A stretch of DNA of 38,537 nt from Plantago elongata (GCA_036897095.1 JAYMSP010000948.1:1-38537); one strand, 5' to 3'; numbered from the stretch's first letter, positions 18,018 through 29,477 are shown. Translations and numbers: made by a program. The notes: generated by a model not told the origin, from the letters alone.

Positions 18018-21000
18018 TACCACGTCTCATATACAATTATTGCATAAAATTGTTTTAACTTTCAGGAATGATACACAGGCTAACCATAGCATGGTATCAA
18101 TTGAAAACCAAAAGGGAATATTGCCAACATATCAGACAAATATAGTGTCCAACACGAAAGATGGTAGGAAATGAAAACCACAAGAAATAACTGCTCGCAG
18201 ATCAATGGGGTCGGTGCTTCCCGTGGACATAACAGAGGTCCCAATAAAATAAACACAATCATATATCAAAAGGCATCAAGGATAACCGGTTAGACACTTG
18301 GCTTCGGATGAAAGGACTACAGCCCTGAGGAATGAATTCGCTAATTGCTTCTCACTTATTCCAGGAATACAGCTTATTATGATACCACTTACCAGGCACT
18401 TATTCTAAAACCTCAGGATATGAGTAAACAAAATTAGCATTGTTCACTCATCAAGACTCTTAAATATTGTACCGAACATCCCACTCTCATCAATTTTTCC
18501 ATGTTCCAGATTTTTAATCTGCCATTCAGGCAAAGGCTGCCATTGTTCTCTGCTCATGCTGGAACAAGTACATGTACATGTGATTATTTCCATGATATAT
18601 TCTTTTGGCATCAATAGCAACATATTTATGGGCTTTCTTTTTTCCTTTTCCAAATGTGGGGCCAAGTAGGCCAGATAAAATACGACCTATCAGCAAATAC
18701 CAAATAGCAAATTCACAAGCAATGATTTGAAATGCAGTTAAATACTATCATTTCAGCATACATATGAAAGGAACGAACAAGTAGCATGACCATAAACTGC
18801 ATAAATCCGAAGATTATATACAACAGTTATGTGAGACTATCATATCTCACCACCACGTAGACCCCCATAGATGTAGATCAAATCACCAACTGCAGCAGCA
18901 GCATGTCTACAGCGCCTTGTCAATTCAACTGCAGCATCACCACCAGCAGCATCTGCGCTGTATCTGCCAGTTCTTGGACTTGTAACAACAGATTTTGTGT
19001 CGCACCAGACACCTGCCGCAGTATCCAAAACTACACAGACCAACAAATGTATTTCAAATGTAAGATTCACAATATAAAATTTTGGAACAACAGTGAGCTT
19101 CTTCTGCAGATGGAAACAGATATTACCTGCCACACTGGATGAGTCCTCAACCATGCGTCCACCACCAAGCGCCCCTCCAGATACATGAAGACGTGCATTT
19201 ACAAAGACCTAATAACATAATATAGTTAAAAATCAGTCATCTAAAAGAAAAGGAGATGATATTATTTCATGCAGCTGGAAAATTACAAGTACGAGAGATT
19301 GTTAATTGAAGAGATGCTCAATAAGGAACTTACCGCTGCATGCTGATACCTCGGGGATGGTGAAACACCAGGAGCAATAGCCCATTCCCAGCGACCATCT
19401 CTGTGCTTGGCAAGCCCATATGCACTAGCCAATGGCTGCATATTTAGGTCGTTTAAGCAAAATTAATAAACAGAGAGGAACAGCATCCTCACTATCTGCT
19501 GCGGTGAACTAATGACTTTACAAATAAACTACCACATGAAATCATACATAATTTTCTGAATTTTTTTTAATTGCATTTGATTAGTACACAAAAACATTTC
19601 CAGCTAAACAAGAGCATTTTACTTCCAGATGGTTTTAATTTGTGACACCTGTTTTGGATAAAACTTGCGATGTAACTATAATAACCTTCGTCTAGTGCTC
19701 TTGAGATGCAACTATTATAAGCTTCATCTAGTGCTCAAGAGAGATAATTTGTGCTGTCGCTCCCGTAATAAAAGTCGGATATCATAGATAAAGGTAGCAA
19801 GCACATAAAATGTACCATAAATGGCCGATCAAGTGAGACATTCAAAGGGAACAACAGTTTAAATTTTATACTTTGATAGCTCCTTTAGAGCAGCCTGAAA
19901 AAGCAAACTGCCATTGACTCACTAAACAGACTGTAACTGAAACAGCAGAAGACTTAAATAATCTGCCAATTTTGCTTTTGAATACAACACTGACCACACT
20001 ATTTGCATCCCTTCCACCACAAAGCAATAGAAGACCATCAGATCGCGCACTAGCAGTTGCATACCTGGCAAGAGTAACATATAGAACAATTAAATGGATT
20101 TCAATTTCAAGAATCAATCAAGACGGGAAGTGGCTATATTCTATTGGGTGGATTTTCATTCATTATCAATTTGGTTTGGGAACTGACATCAGAAACACCC
20201 ACCGAGGAAAGGTTTTATTAATCACCTCAAGATATGATATCTAACCTTCACCCCAGACCAAATGGACACATTTGGTTTTGGCACAGAGATTAAGATGTCA
20301 GGTAACACAGTAAGAGTACTGGGAATAAAGTGGTTTTGTAGCATGTAGTCCCAAATGAGTGTTGCATGTTTATAATTTGCTAAAATGCTATCCGTGACAT
20401 TTGGTCTGGAACGGGGGGATACATGAGGCCACTGCGTTATGTCAAAACAACCTGCAACTTTCCTAATCACTTATCTTTACCGTATCCAATCCAAACAACT
20501 GAATGAGAATCCAATGAAGATATAGAATAAATTGTGGAAAAATATCAGGAGAAATGTACATAGGGGTACAGACTCAACAAGACAGCATATCTGGGAGAAA
20601 CATGTGAACACCAGTATGCAACAAAAATCAAAAAAACATGAAGAGTGAATTAAGTTCGGAAAACGCTTTTACAAAATCCATCACAAAGTGGAGCATACAC
20701 AATGGTATTGATCATACAAGTTCCAACAGATGCTTTTATTATAATCAAGTACTGAACTCAGTTTTTCATCCGCTGCTTGTTTAGTTTCTTTTATTGAGAT
20801 GACACCCACTTTTTTCTAACTTAATTAGCATCTGTGCTATCAGGCCTATTAATTAAGGCAAGAAGAAATTAATTAAGACGCATACTATAGAAGTACGCCA
20901 GCATGACAACCAAAAGCTCGTGGAAGATAAACTTAGATCATACTAATTTCTTTTTGTATGCATGGCATAACAAGAGATGATGACATCAGAATACTAGATT

Positions 21001-23071
21001 CAAGTGCACATATAATGGATAAATTTGGCAGAACTCAGGAGGAACTATATGCAGAAATAAAACTCTGAGCAACCAGACATTTCACAAACTCACATGCATG
21101 GAGGCGGACCTTCACCCTCTGGTTCCAATTTTCTCCATTCATATGGCTTTGCAGCAGTATCCAGAGCCCACACATCAGCTAGAGGTCGTTTCCCTAACAT
21201 AAAGCACAAAATTGTTTATGAAACAATATTACAGCTAATCATGGGCTCAGCACAATGGAAAACAATGCTAAGTTGCTAACCATCATTTCCACCAATTGAC
21301 ATGAGATATCTTTGTCCCACCAAGGCCATGACATGCCCATAGCGTGATCCAGGACCAGGACCTTGGACGCCAACCCTGCAATTTAAGAAAGCAGGGTACA
21401 GTCAAAACATATGGTTGAATTAAAGAGATGTGCAGAACTTGCAAGTGCAAGAATAATGTCGTTACAAGTTATTGGGAGGCCAACCTATGCCATCTTGGTC
21501 GTTGTTGGGTTAGGTCCAGGACATGAAGATCTTCTGCAGATAGACCAGCTGGACCAATTCCACCCTGCAGCAAGAATGATGAAGACTGAAGTGTCCTACA
21601 AAACTGAATCATAACAAAATACCAAAGAAATTTCAACATCATTTGAAGTGTACATGAACCTGAATAACGACCATGGTGCCTACAGCAGTTGCCACATGAG
21701 CGGCCCTAGGTGTTGGTGGTTCTCCAATAGGGGTAATTCTACACAATCAAACCTTAAGTAAATTAAGATACGAGATGCTACAATGGCACCAAAATTCTGA
21801 AACAGCAGAATGAATACAGCCAATGGAAAAATTAATATAAGTTTACCTGGACCATTTGTTTGCCAAAACATCATAAGAATGCACATCAGCAGTAGCCCCT
21901 GCCAACCCTGCAAAAAATTGCAAGCGTCAGAGTCAGGCATATGTTCACTTATCATTTTACCAATGATCAGCGAGCAATCAATGAAGATCATTTATAAAAC
22001 ATATGCTGAAAGTGTTTATATTCCATAATAGACAACCTCTGCAAATCACTTTTTTAAAACATTGGCAAACATTTTGCATCTACCACATACAACATAATAT
22101 CCCACACTAGTGTAAACTTACACCGCTTCCACCATGTTAGGCACATTCCCCTGATTTACAAATGGTTTTTGCAATTATGTAGGAAAAATTGGAGCATTGC
22201 GTAAAACAATACAAAATAGGTTCAACATTTCAATCTAGTTGCACAGTAATGCTAGCTTCATAATCGAATTCAGGGATCAGTAGTTCAGAACATAAGATAT
22301 GATTATTTTTTTTGAAACGGCAAAGGTGACTCGAACCCCCGACAAATGAACTTGACTTTCAATGCCTACCGATTGCTACACTTACACCGTCTGAATTCAA
22401 TTAACACCAAAACTAACCTAAAAAAGGCAAAATCCCCTTTTTCCCTTTTTCTCCACCATAGAGAGATGAAAATAGCAAATCAATCAACTCAAGTCACTAA
22501 GCAAAGAAATCTAAGGTAAAAGGAATCCTTCACCTACATCTACAACAATGATTAGCAATCAAAAATCAACACAACCAACTACAACCTAAAGAAGCAAACC
22601 AGACATACGTATTCCTGCACTTCCAGCCGACGTAGGGGTCCCGCTCCCGGATGCAGAATTCCCCTCGAGTGCCGTCGCCCCACCAAACAGTATCAATCTC
22701 GGACCAATATACCCCGGACTCCCCTCCTCCCCAACTGCCGGCACAGCCGTTAACGTATGTCCACATCTCGGCCCCGGCCCATCCTCCTTCTGCTCCATCA
22801 AAGCCTCCACCACCGTGTACGGCGGAGCACATCGCGGCCCCGCCACCACACCACTACCTACCTGCCCCACACCGCCACTGTTACTATTGCTATTATTAAT
22901 ACTATTACTATTACCCAGAGCTACAACAATCGTAGTAGGGTACTGCTGTTGCTGCTGCACAAGTGCCACTGATTCCGCTTCCGGCTGTTCCAAACCACCA
23001 GCAGTAGTAGTATCCGGCTGCTCCGTGGTATCATGATCGGACTCAGTCGCCATCGCCGAGTCTACATCCAT
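13448..23071 (-). CDS. BSL3: BSU1-like Kelch-repeat serine/threonine phosphatase (BSL2/BSL3 type); 21 exons
   Basis: BSU1/BSL phosphatases act in brassinosteroid signalling, where they inactivate the GSK3 kinase BIN2. Predicted exons: 22609-23071, 21847-21907, 21660-21738, 21485-21564, 21281-21375, 21094-21193, 19995-20064, 19334-19435, 19127-19208, 18851-19030, 17682-17919, 17361-17586, 17104-17274, 16597-16835, 15642-15726, 15452-15550, 15161-15360, 14985-15060, 14002-14137, 13638-13777, 13448-13525. They join in frame to 999 aa (family about 1000). A low-complexity Q/N/S N-terminus is followed by Kelch repeats from about residue 95 to 445, an Ala-rich linker, then the PPP domain: GDLHG (703-707), GDYVDRG (737-743) and GNHE (769-772), all metal-ligand residues intact. 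The C-terminus has [13 protein letters not shown] 23071 (MDVDSAM) matches the family start. The exon 17 donor is a weak GTCCGT. The C-terminus ends RGLLT rather than the remembered GSLAW ending, so a tiny last exon may be missed. Confidence 0.9.
14769..14896 (-). repeat. SINE-2: short tRNA-derived SINE with 16-bp target-site duplication
   Basis: The 96-bp body (14785-14880) reads on the minus strand: a head with an A box (GCGCAGCTCAGTTGG), a B box (GGTTTGAGTCC) and an A-tail of about 18 bases. A perfect duplication, accatatattctacac, lies at 14769-14784 and 14881-14896. The element is hardly more than a tRNA-like head plus poly(A). It sits in intron 18 of the BSL gene, and its intact tail and duplication suggest a recent insertion. 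Confidence 0.85.
15779..16003 (-). repeat. SINE-1, near full-length tRNA-derived SINE with 13-bp target-site duplication
   Basis: The ~199-bp body (15792-15990) on the minus strand has a tRNA-like head with an A box (TAGCCGAGTGGC) and a B box (GGTTCGATTCC). An unrelated 3' part follows, ending cattt-free ATTAATTAA plus an A-run of 12. Flanks are aaaaaaggaggtt at 15779-15791 and 15991-16003. It lies in intron 14 of the BSL gene, 53 bp from the start of exon 15. The copies at 412 and 9892 are truncated relatives, so this one defines the family here. Confidence 0.88.
17950..18016. repeat. (AAT)n microsatellite in BSL intron 10
   Basis: About 22 AAT units, interrupted twice near the left end by GAT. 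It begins 31 bp beyond the edge of exon 11 (17919), close to the splice acceptor side of the intron. Length polymorphism between individuals is likely. Confidence 0.95.
22306..22390 (-). repeat. Probable tRNA-derived SINE, third type, old
   Basis: On the minus strand there is a tRNA-like head with an A-box-like TGTAGCAATCGGTAGG and a B-box GGTTCGAGTC, ending in an eight-base A-run (T-run at 22306-22313). It differs from SINE-1 and SINE-2. I could not find a clear target-site duplication. It lies in intron 1 of the BSL gene. Confidence 0.45.
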
Positions 23072-24437
23072 TCCTAAAAGCCCTAAAACCTTAAGCTCGA
23101 AGGTTTACAGTAAGATCGGAGCTCGAGTAGCGACTTCCGAGTTCATTTCCTCAAAACCCTAGCTCCGATCGTTTAGATTTTCTCGAATGGAGAAATTCGT
23201 TCCCGATACTTGCAATTTGTGCTGTCGAAGAAGCTATGGTGATGAGGAGTAATACGAACACTAACACAGACGGCAAATTCGGAGACAGGTCAGCGTGTAC
23301 GTATACAACACAGTGTATGTATCGAAAAGAAGAGAAAGAAGATGGAGTATATTTGAAAAGGGAAAATATCTCTAGTGTGGATTTCCGAAATTGTTTTTGG
23401 TTTGTTTCTTAACTGTCGGGAACTTACTGGCACGACGAAATCTAAGGAAGGCTAATATGGTCAAAATAGCTTCCGATATGGAACTGTCACCAGTGCAGAA
23501 ATGTACATGGGTGATTTGTACATTTGCTTTCTCATGTTGTACGATTCAGATGAAAGGACGTCAATGTGGTTGGACTTTGCAGCGAGTTCGAGAACAAGAG
23601 TCGGAATGGGAGTGAGAATTTGATAAATTCAAAAATATTTTAAAGCGGATGCGTATATAGAATGAGTGTTACAATATATAATTAAATTTAAATTATAATG
23701 GTATACCCATATGGTTCTAAAGTAAATTTATAACAAAACAAAATATTCAAACATAATATGATATTACTCCTCAATTTTTTATAAACGATTAATGAGTGAC
23801 TCGAACTTCCGACCTATTAATTAGAGGTGAAACGTCTTAACAACTGAGCTGCGCTTCGTTGTAAATTTACTCCTCAATTATAATATCATAATTTTTAATT
23901 ACTGAAATTTATACTTTAATTTTTTTTATTTTTCAGCATATCATGTACAAATTATTTTTTAACTATTTTTTGAACTTAATTAATTTGAGACTTTCTATTT
24001 ATAAAGTAAAATGGATGAATTGAGAATTTAGGGTGTTTTCTTTCCAAATGAAAGTTACTAAATTGACGAATGAAACTGAAGTGTCGTATAATAACTAAAT
24101 AAATAAAATTGGACTGAATTGAATTGAGGAGATTTTTATTTAAAAAAATAAATTTTTTAGTAATTATTGAATTAGTTGATTCGTTAAACTTGTATAATGA
24201 ATTTAGATAACAATGTTAAATTAGAAAGTGTACAGTATTAAAAAATTTAATTAAAAGAAAACACACTTCGTTGTGGTCGGGAAAACACAAGGGTGACAGT
24301 GTATATTTAGTAAGAGTATCTGTTTTACCTTAATAATGAGGATCTGATAAGATTTTAAGGAAATAGGTTACCATAAATATATCCTCTAAATCAGGGAAAG
24401 AATTAGTCGGTGGGCAAAATTATAAATTAGTTGATTC
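23072..24437. other. Intergenic: divergent promoter region of BSL and the RING gene
   Basis: The BSL gene (minus) and the RING gene (plus) are divergent and share this AT-rich spacer. The first 200 bp contain the probable BSL 5' UTR. A SINE-2 copy lies at 23764-23879. No further gene is seen; a 74-codon frame near 23391 has no protein character. Confidence 0.5.
23764..23879 (-). repeat. SINE-2, older copy with 13-bp target-site duplication
   Basis: The body (23777-23866) has the same head as the copy at 14785-14880, including the shared GCGCAGCTCAGTTG and a B box GTTCGAGTC. Its A-tail is eroded. The duplication ttactcctcaatt is still perfect at 23764-23776 and 23867-23879. Confidence 0.8.
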
Positions 24438-24447
24438 TTATAAATAG
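24438..24447 (+). promoter_or_regulatory. TATA box of the RING gene
   Basis: TTATAAATAG lies 105-114 bp before the ATG at 24552. With a start site about 30 bp downstream this gives a 5' UTR of roughly 80 nt. The UTR is T-rich, as is common in plants. Confidence 0.6.
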
Positions 24448-24551
24448 ATAGTCTTCTTTCTTCTTTGTTCATCCATCTATATTATTAACGTTGTTTCCTT
24501 GATTAATTGTTGTTCAAGATTCATTGATTTCGAATTTCAATTATTCAAACC

Positions 24552-25433
24552 ATGGCTTCTTCTTCATCTCCGTCAAGTTCATCACCACCACCACCACCAT
24601 CTTGGTTGCCACCTTTGAACTCTCACAACAAATTTGATATAACTCTTCATGCTCTACAAGACAACTCCTATTCTTCCATTAACAGAAAACCACCTCAATT
24701 TGTGTCGTTTTCACTGGAAGTAAAGGTTTCGTTCCACTCGGAGGATATTACCGCTAAGAGAACGTTCCAAGGCCTCTTACTCCATCGAAGGTCTGTAACC
24801 TCTTCCATTCAGACACCCGCTCTCTTGGCTACCCATGTCTCTGACCTTCTCAACTCAGATTTTGTTCCGTTTCCACTCGACCGCGTTAATTACTCCGAGA
24901 CTCAGATTAAGCCCAACGCTAACATGTCAACCGTGGTTTCTCTCACAAAGGATGATGTTATTGCACGACTAGTCGATTTCTTGCAGCGATTGATCTCAGT
25001 CTCGACAAGTTCTGTTGTTGGTTTGAAGTTGTCTATCCAAAAGAATGTCGAATTGCCAAAGAATGAGCTGAACGCATGGATTGCTTGGTATGATGAAAAC
25101 GAAAGGGTACATTCCAATGTATTTGAGGATGAGTATGAGAGAGCTATTAAGAGGCCAAGAACAGAGAACGAGTTAATGGCTGAGGCAATGATGAGAAATT
25201 ACAAGCCGGCTTCTAAAGAATCGATTGAAGAACTGGAACGTGTTGATGAGCTGGATGATAATTGTTCAGACCAGACGAAGTCGTGTGCTGTGTGTCTGGA
25301 AGATTTGAGCCAAGGAGGGCAGCAGTTGAGGAAGATAGCTTGCTCGCACGTTTTCCATCAAGAATGTATCGTTCAGTGGTTGAATACTAGCTATATGTGT
25401 CCCATGTGTCGATATAAGTTGTCCACAGCATAA
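24552..25433 (+). CDS. RING-H2 finger protein, probable E3 ubiquitin ligase
   Basis: An intronless gene of 293 aa. RING-H2 proteins recruit a ubiquitin-loaded E2 and transfer ubiquitin to substrates. The C-terminal finger has the complete ligand set: C245, C248, C264, H266, H269, C272, C283, C286, with CAVCLEDL, HVFHQEC and CPMC. It begins with a Ser/Pro run (residues 3-16). The region from about 25 to 180 is a folded-looking domain of unknown type with alternating beta-like and helical segments, and KRPR near 200 could be a nuclear signal. There is no membrane segment, which sets it apart from ATL proteins. The start is supported by a good context (accATGGct) and a TATA box. The substrate is unknown. 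Confidence 0.88.
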   Translation: MASSSSPSSSSPPPPPSWLPPLNSHNKFDITLHALQDNSYSSINRKPPQFVSFSLEVKVSFHSEDITAKRTFQGLLLHRRSVTSSIQTPALLATHVSDLLNSDFVPFPLDRVNYSETQIKPNANMSTVVSLTKDDVIARLVDFLQRLISVSTSSVVGLKLSIQKNVELPKNELNAWIAWYDENERVHSNVFEDEYERAIKRPRTENELMAEAMMRNYKPASKESIEELERVDELDDNCSDQTKSCAVCLEDLSQGGQQLRKIACSHVFHQECIVQWLNTSYMCPMCRYKLSTA

Positions 25434-27426
25434 TAAGCTGTTCTAGCTTCAATGTTTAGGATTAAATTCCAAGTTCCTTTTTTGTGTAACTTGCCATTGT
25501 ATTCAAATCTCATTGAGAAAAAAATTGATGTTTCCAGACTATTGTCCCTTGTTCATCTGTGACTTGCTTTTGTATGGATATTGTTAGATTTTTCTATTTC
25601 TAGTACATGTATAACATATTAGTAGTAAACTTCATATCAATATTGTGAATCTGTTAGTATACTTCATAGGACTAATGATTTATAGGTTCACATCACACGT
25701 TTTGTAATCCCATATATTCACATCTCATAAATGTCCTGGGAGCCCAAGTTACAACTGTCTTGGAGTACAGTTGTGTTGTTTTCTGCTTCTGAATTCTCAA
25801 GATTCATCTGAGATTTATCCGTCTGTTACTGTGTCAATTAGTGATTATGCAGTGGTGGATGATTCCGTTTCACTGTGTGAGATTGGGCAACATGTTGCTG
25901 ACTTTGGACATGAATTTAATGAGTAGGTAGTGGTGCAGACTCAAAGAAGTATGATAGATATCTGCCATTTAAAAAAAAAAGTGGTATGATATATTCATGA
26001 ATCCATACGAGTAATGACTAATGACTAACTCTAGAGTTTATTCACCAACCTTGAAACAATATACTGTGAGTGTGACATAGGCAGAATGAAGTGATTGATT
26101 ATTAACGCGTGGTCGGAGTTGCATATAGAATAGCAGCTTTAGTGATAATATTAGAGCCAGAAGACTTCCTAGCTAGCTCCCCACTAATATCATATCAATA
26201 TTGTTAAGCAAAGATCAACTTTAATTATGGTGTAAAATAAATATATAGGAACTGATTGTCCCCATGAATGTAAACCATACATGACGTTTCAAGACAGTCC
26301 AGTATAACTACTGTACTTTAAAACCATCACAAATGAGCCAACATGAATTAAGACTAATCTTACAGGCCAGGCATGGATGCATGATTCCAAAGTGCTCAGG
26401 TCCAAGAAAATTTCAAGTCGTCACAGATTGATTTACATCCATAATGTGTTTCACAAGTGCAATATTTCATAAGGATTCTCATCGAATACAGATGATCAAC
26501 TTGAAATGGTCCTATGCAAGTTATGCAAATATTCACAACTCGTTCGACTCCATTCCAACAAAATTGCCAGTACTGCAGACGGCAGCTTTACTTCCTTAAT
26601 AACGTTTCTTGATATTCTCTTTCTGCAGATTCGACCATCCTAAACTTATTAGCAATTATGAATTGACTCAGCCAGTTACATTTCGGACAGGGTGCATTTA
26701 ACAATTGATGTGTCCTTACTATCATTGTCCCTTGTTACCTTTCTTTTGTGCCTTGCTATCTTTATTGTCAATTTTCTGCCATATTTCTGATCTTTTGGAT
26801 GGATTGTTAGATTTTCTATTTCTAGTACATACCAGTCTATGAATGTGTGAGTTTACTTCATAAGACTAAAGGTTTGAAGGAGTTCACACGTTTTGTAATC
26901 GGGGCCCAAGTTAACAAGTGAGTTGGAGTCCAAATTAACAAGTGTCTTGGAGTCCAAGTAGAACTCTTGCTTTCTTATGTTCTTAGGATGGTAGAAAGAG
27001 GAAATATGAAGCTTGTTTGGACAAGATTAGTCTGATAAACCCTCTGTAAAATGTGCGTGTAGGCACCTGAACCTCATTTTTTGGTGGGAACCAAGCTGTT
27101 TTATTTGATGGATTACAAGAGATCAGCCAAGTAATATGTCTTCTAAGTTGGTCATGAAGATTAAAGTTTGTGCAACTGTTAGTGCTACATCAGGTAAGCC
27201 AATTTAGAAGGGGATTTTACATGTATGCATATGTCGTAAACCCAAGTTTCCAGTCGTCTAAATCATGCCTAAAATCTATGCTATACAAAATTCGACAGAA
27301 GAGTATCAATCATATTCTTGTTTACATAAATCAGATCTGCATATTTGTAATAGATTTATGCTTGTGATACTTGATCTAAATTGGAATTTAACTGTATATT
27401 TTCACATCTAACTGATTATCTTTTCT
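25434..27426. other. RING gene 3' flank and a diverged duplicate of part of it
   Basis: No gene is seen. A block at about 25525-25790 (containing ttgtcccttgtt, ttctatttctagtacat, cacacgttttgtaat and gtcttggagt) recurs in the same order at about 26705-26980 with insertions and deletions. The first copy begins about 100 bp after the RING stop codon, so it includes 3' UTR. No copy of the RING coding region accompanies the second block. Confidence 0.5.
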
Positions 27427-27897
27427 CTAAAACATCAGAATTCTCCACAATGGCTGGAAGAAGGCTCTGAGAACAGTTCTGGCTAATCCATTCAATACAC
27501 TGTCAGCAGATTGGTGCATCACTTTATGGATTTCTGCCATCTTCTTACCTTTCATAGGTCTGCCAATACGCATTGGAAACTGTTTTATGTGAAAACTTGT
27601 CAATCATCAGGATTCCAGTGATCTTTCTCCTCATCAACAAGCTTTATCAAATTCACCCAAGGAACAAAGCCTTTCCTCATCTCTGTAGATTGATCAGCAA
27701 TCTTTCGAGATTCAGAAGGCCTGTTAGTTCCACTCACTTCCACACATCTCCTTATACTGTACAATTACAGCAGTTACTGTGTCTTAAGGGTGTTGATAGT
27801 AAATATGTTAGACTGACGGGGACACGTTGACGACATTCAGTGACTCCTGGACTATATGAAGCTCCTTGCAGCTTCAAGGGTCAATTCTTCATACACC
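27427..27897 (-). pseudogene. Decayed gene or unidentified exons
   Basis: Three coding-like pieces follow each other on the minus strand. A short one after a possible acceptor near 27897 reads VYEELTLEAARSF and then meets TAG. A 55-codon frame (27764 to 27600) includes MRKGFVPWVNLIKLVDEE. An overlapping frame shifted by one base (27603 to 27427) includes GRPMKGKKMAEIHKVMH and ARTVLRAFFQPLW. They could be exons of a real gene with missed splice sites or a frameshifted pseudogene. I do not recognise the family. Confidence 0.3.
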
Positions 27898-28159
27898 TGA
27901 TAATAGGATAACATGTAATGAGTTTATAAGTGAAGTTTGTTCGTTGTTCTAACAAAAGCATATATGATGTTGAAAGGCTTCGTAAAACTAGTGTGCCGTA
28001 CCAGCATGCCGACCGACTAGAAAATTGAGAGGATGGAGCATGGAATATATAAAATACCTGATCAGACGTTAACTGACACCTAAATACATGATCCAAAGTG
28101 CAAACAAGTAGCAGTAATGCAGTAGTATACTAGAGAACTAAAGGAAGAAACGAATAATT

Positions 28160-28200
28160 ATCCCACATCGGAAAAATTTGGAAGGAAGTAATTGTATAAC
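28160..28200 (+). promoter_or_regulatory. USE plus TATA with the spacing of plant U6-type promoters
   Basis: ATCCCACATCG at 28160-28170 is an exact match to the plant upstream sequence element RTCCCACATCG. TATAAC at 28195-28200 follows after 24 bp. In plant Pol III snRNA genes this spacing is about 24-26 bp, and in Pol II snRNA genes about 34. The same TCCCACATCGG core is also common near the start of some plant LTRs, so the motif alone does not decide. Confidence 0.4.
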
Positions 28201-28222
28201 ATTAGTAAGTCAAGATTGACGA

Positions 28223-28479
28223 TCACAATCCTTCTTTGAGAGATTGTACCACTGCAGCTCAGGAAACAAACGTTAATTGGGCTCAGAACTAAATAGTCTC
28301 GTGGACTTTCGAGATCAAACCTTGGAGGCTGAACTGGGGACCTGTGGACTTTCGAGATCCCGAGCTTGAAACCTTGGAGGCTTAAATCAGCTTTGGGGAC
28401 CTTGGGGGCTTGAGCGTCAAGCCCTCACATGGGGAAAGCCTTAGCGACCCCTCTTGGAGACTATAATAATATTTTTTTT
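28223..28479 (+). ncRNA. Candidate structured Pol III transcript (or LTR remnant)
   Basis: The stretch begins about 23 bp after the TATA-like box and ends in T8 (28472-28479), a Pol III-type terminator. It is clearly more GC-rich than its surroundings. It holds a perfect 8-bp hairpin, GGGCTTGA with TCAAGCCC (28406-28413 and 28417-28424, 3-nt loop), and a 6-bp hairpin, ACAATC with GATTGT, near its start. It also holds an internal imperfect repeat (28301-28330 and 28344-28382). It does not read as U1, U2, U4, U5, U6, 7SL or a clear U3. The start point is inferred. Confidence 0.2.
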
Positions 28480-29311
28480 GCCTCTCGGAGGCTACATTTA
28501 ACATTTTTTACATAGTTTGCTTTTCATTCGCAGTGAAAGTAGAACCTCTTTGCTCATCTCAATCGGGAGAAAATGCCTTTGCGACTCTCTTGAATGACGA
28601 TATCTAGCATTTTCTACCGAGCTTGCCTTTTTTCGCAATGAAACTCAAGCCACTAAAAATAGAAGCCGAAGAAAGTGAGAAAATCAATCATAATTTAACA
28701 AGTACATTGAGACTCAATCATAATTATCTTATAGACATTTTACAAGGAGTACAATTACATTGTATCAAATCCCATCGAACATAATTTAAAGTCGCACAAA
28801 CCCCATTTAATGTAGCCTGGTGTTGCGCATATAACTACTGAATATACTCTAAGCCTTTTTCATATAATTCAAACCCTTAGGAAGTTTGAACGCAATTATA
28901 AATTGGACTTTTTATGCTAATTAGAATAACTCAATAGAGTTTTATATAGTTTAAAAACATCTTTTTTGGCATGTTTGATTCAAACTTGGTTTGACCAGAC
29001 ACCCGTCGGTAAAATGAATATTATTTCACTTGCCTTTTGGACCAATCAATCATCACGATCGAAACATCATGAACAAAATACATTAAATCAGAGCAATTAC
29101 TATTGATAAAGACAACATAATATTATACTTTAGTGATTTATAATTAGCGGTTATAGGTGAATCTATGTATTTAAATGTATATCATACTATATTTATTACT
29201 GAAATATTATTAATATGTATTAGAGTATTTGATATGTTGACATTATTAGATAAACTTATTGATATGATTCGAATTGAACCTCTTTGTGGCCTAAATTGAT
29301 AACTTAGATAT
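28480..29311. other. Intergenic, no gene seen
   Basis: The first 170 bp continue the unusual sequence to the left, with two similar blocks (cattttttacatagtttgct and cattttctaccgagcttgcc). The rest is plain AT-rich spacer. Confidence 0.4.
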
Positions 29312-29314
29312 TAA

Positions 29315-29474
29315 GGGGTTGTTTGGCGGAAACAATTGTAATCGGTCCATTTGGTTTGATAGACAGTGATTTGGCCTAAAATACACTTTAAATACTCCAT
29401 ATCAATTCCATTCCAAACACAATCTCACCAAAATTTATTTAAATGTCCATTGAAATTATATACCAATAGTCCCC
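29315..29474. mobile_element. Tourist-like MITE, 160 bp, TAA duplication
   Basis: It starts GGGGTTGTTTGG and ends CCAATAGTCCCC, an imperfect terminal inverted repeat. TAA lies directly outside both ends (29312-29314, 29475-29477). The interior matches the element at 34671-34827, for example tttggcctaaaatacact and attccattccaaacacaat. Confidence 0.75.
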
Positions 29475-29477
29475 TAA

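Noticed and set aside
18444..18665. 73-codon minus-strand frame in BSL intron 10
   Set aside because: It has no counterpart in the BSL family at this point of the protein, and exons 10 and 11 join in frame without it.
22651..22899. Proline-rich plus-strand frame
   Set aside because: It is the antisense shadow of BSL exon 1, whose Q/N/G-rich reading matches the family.
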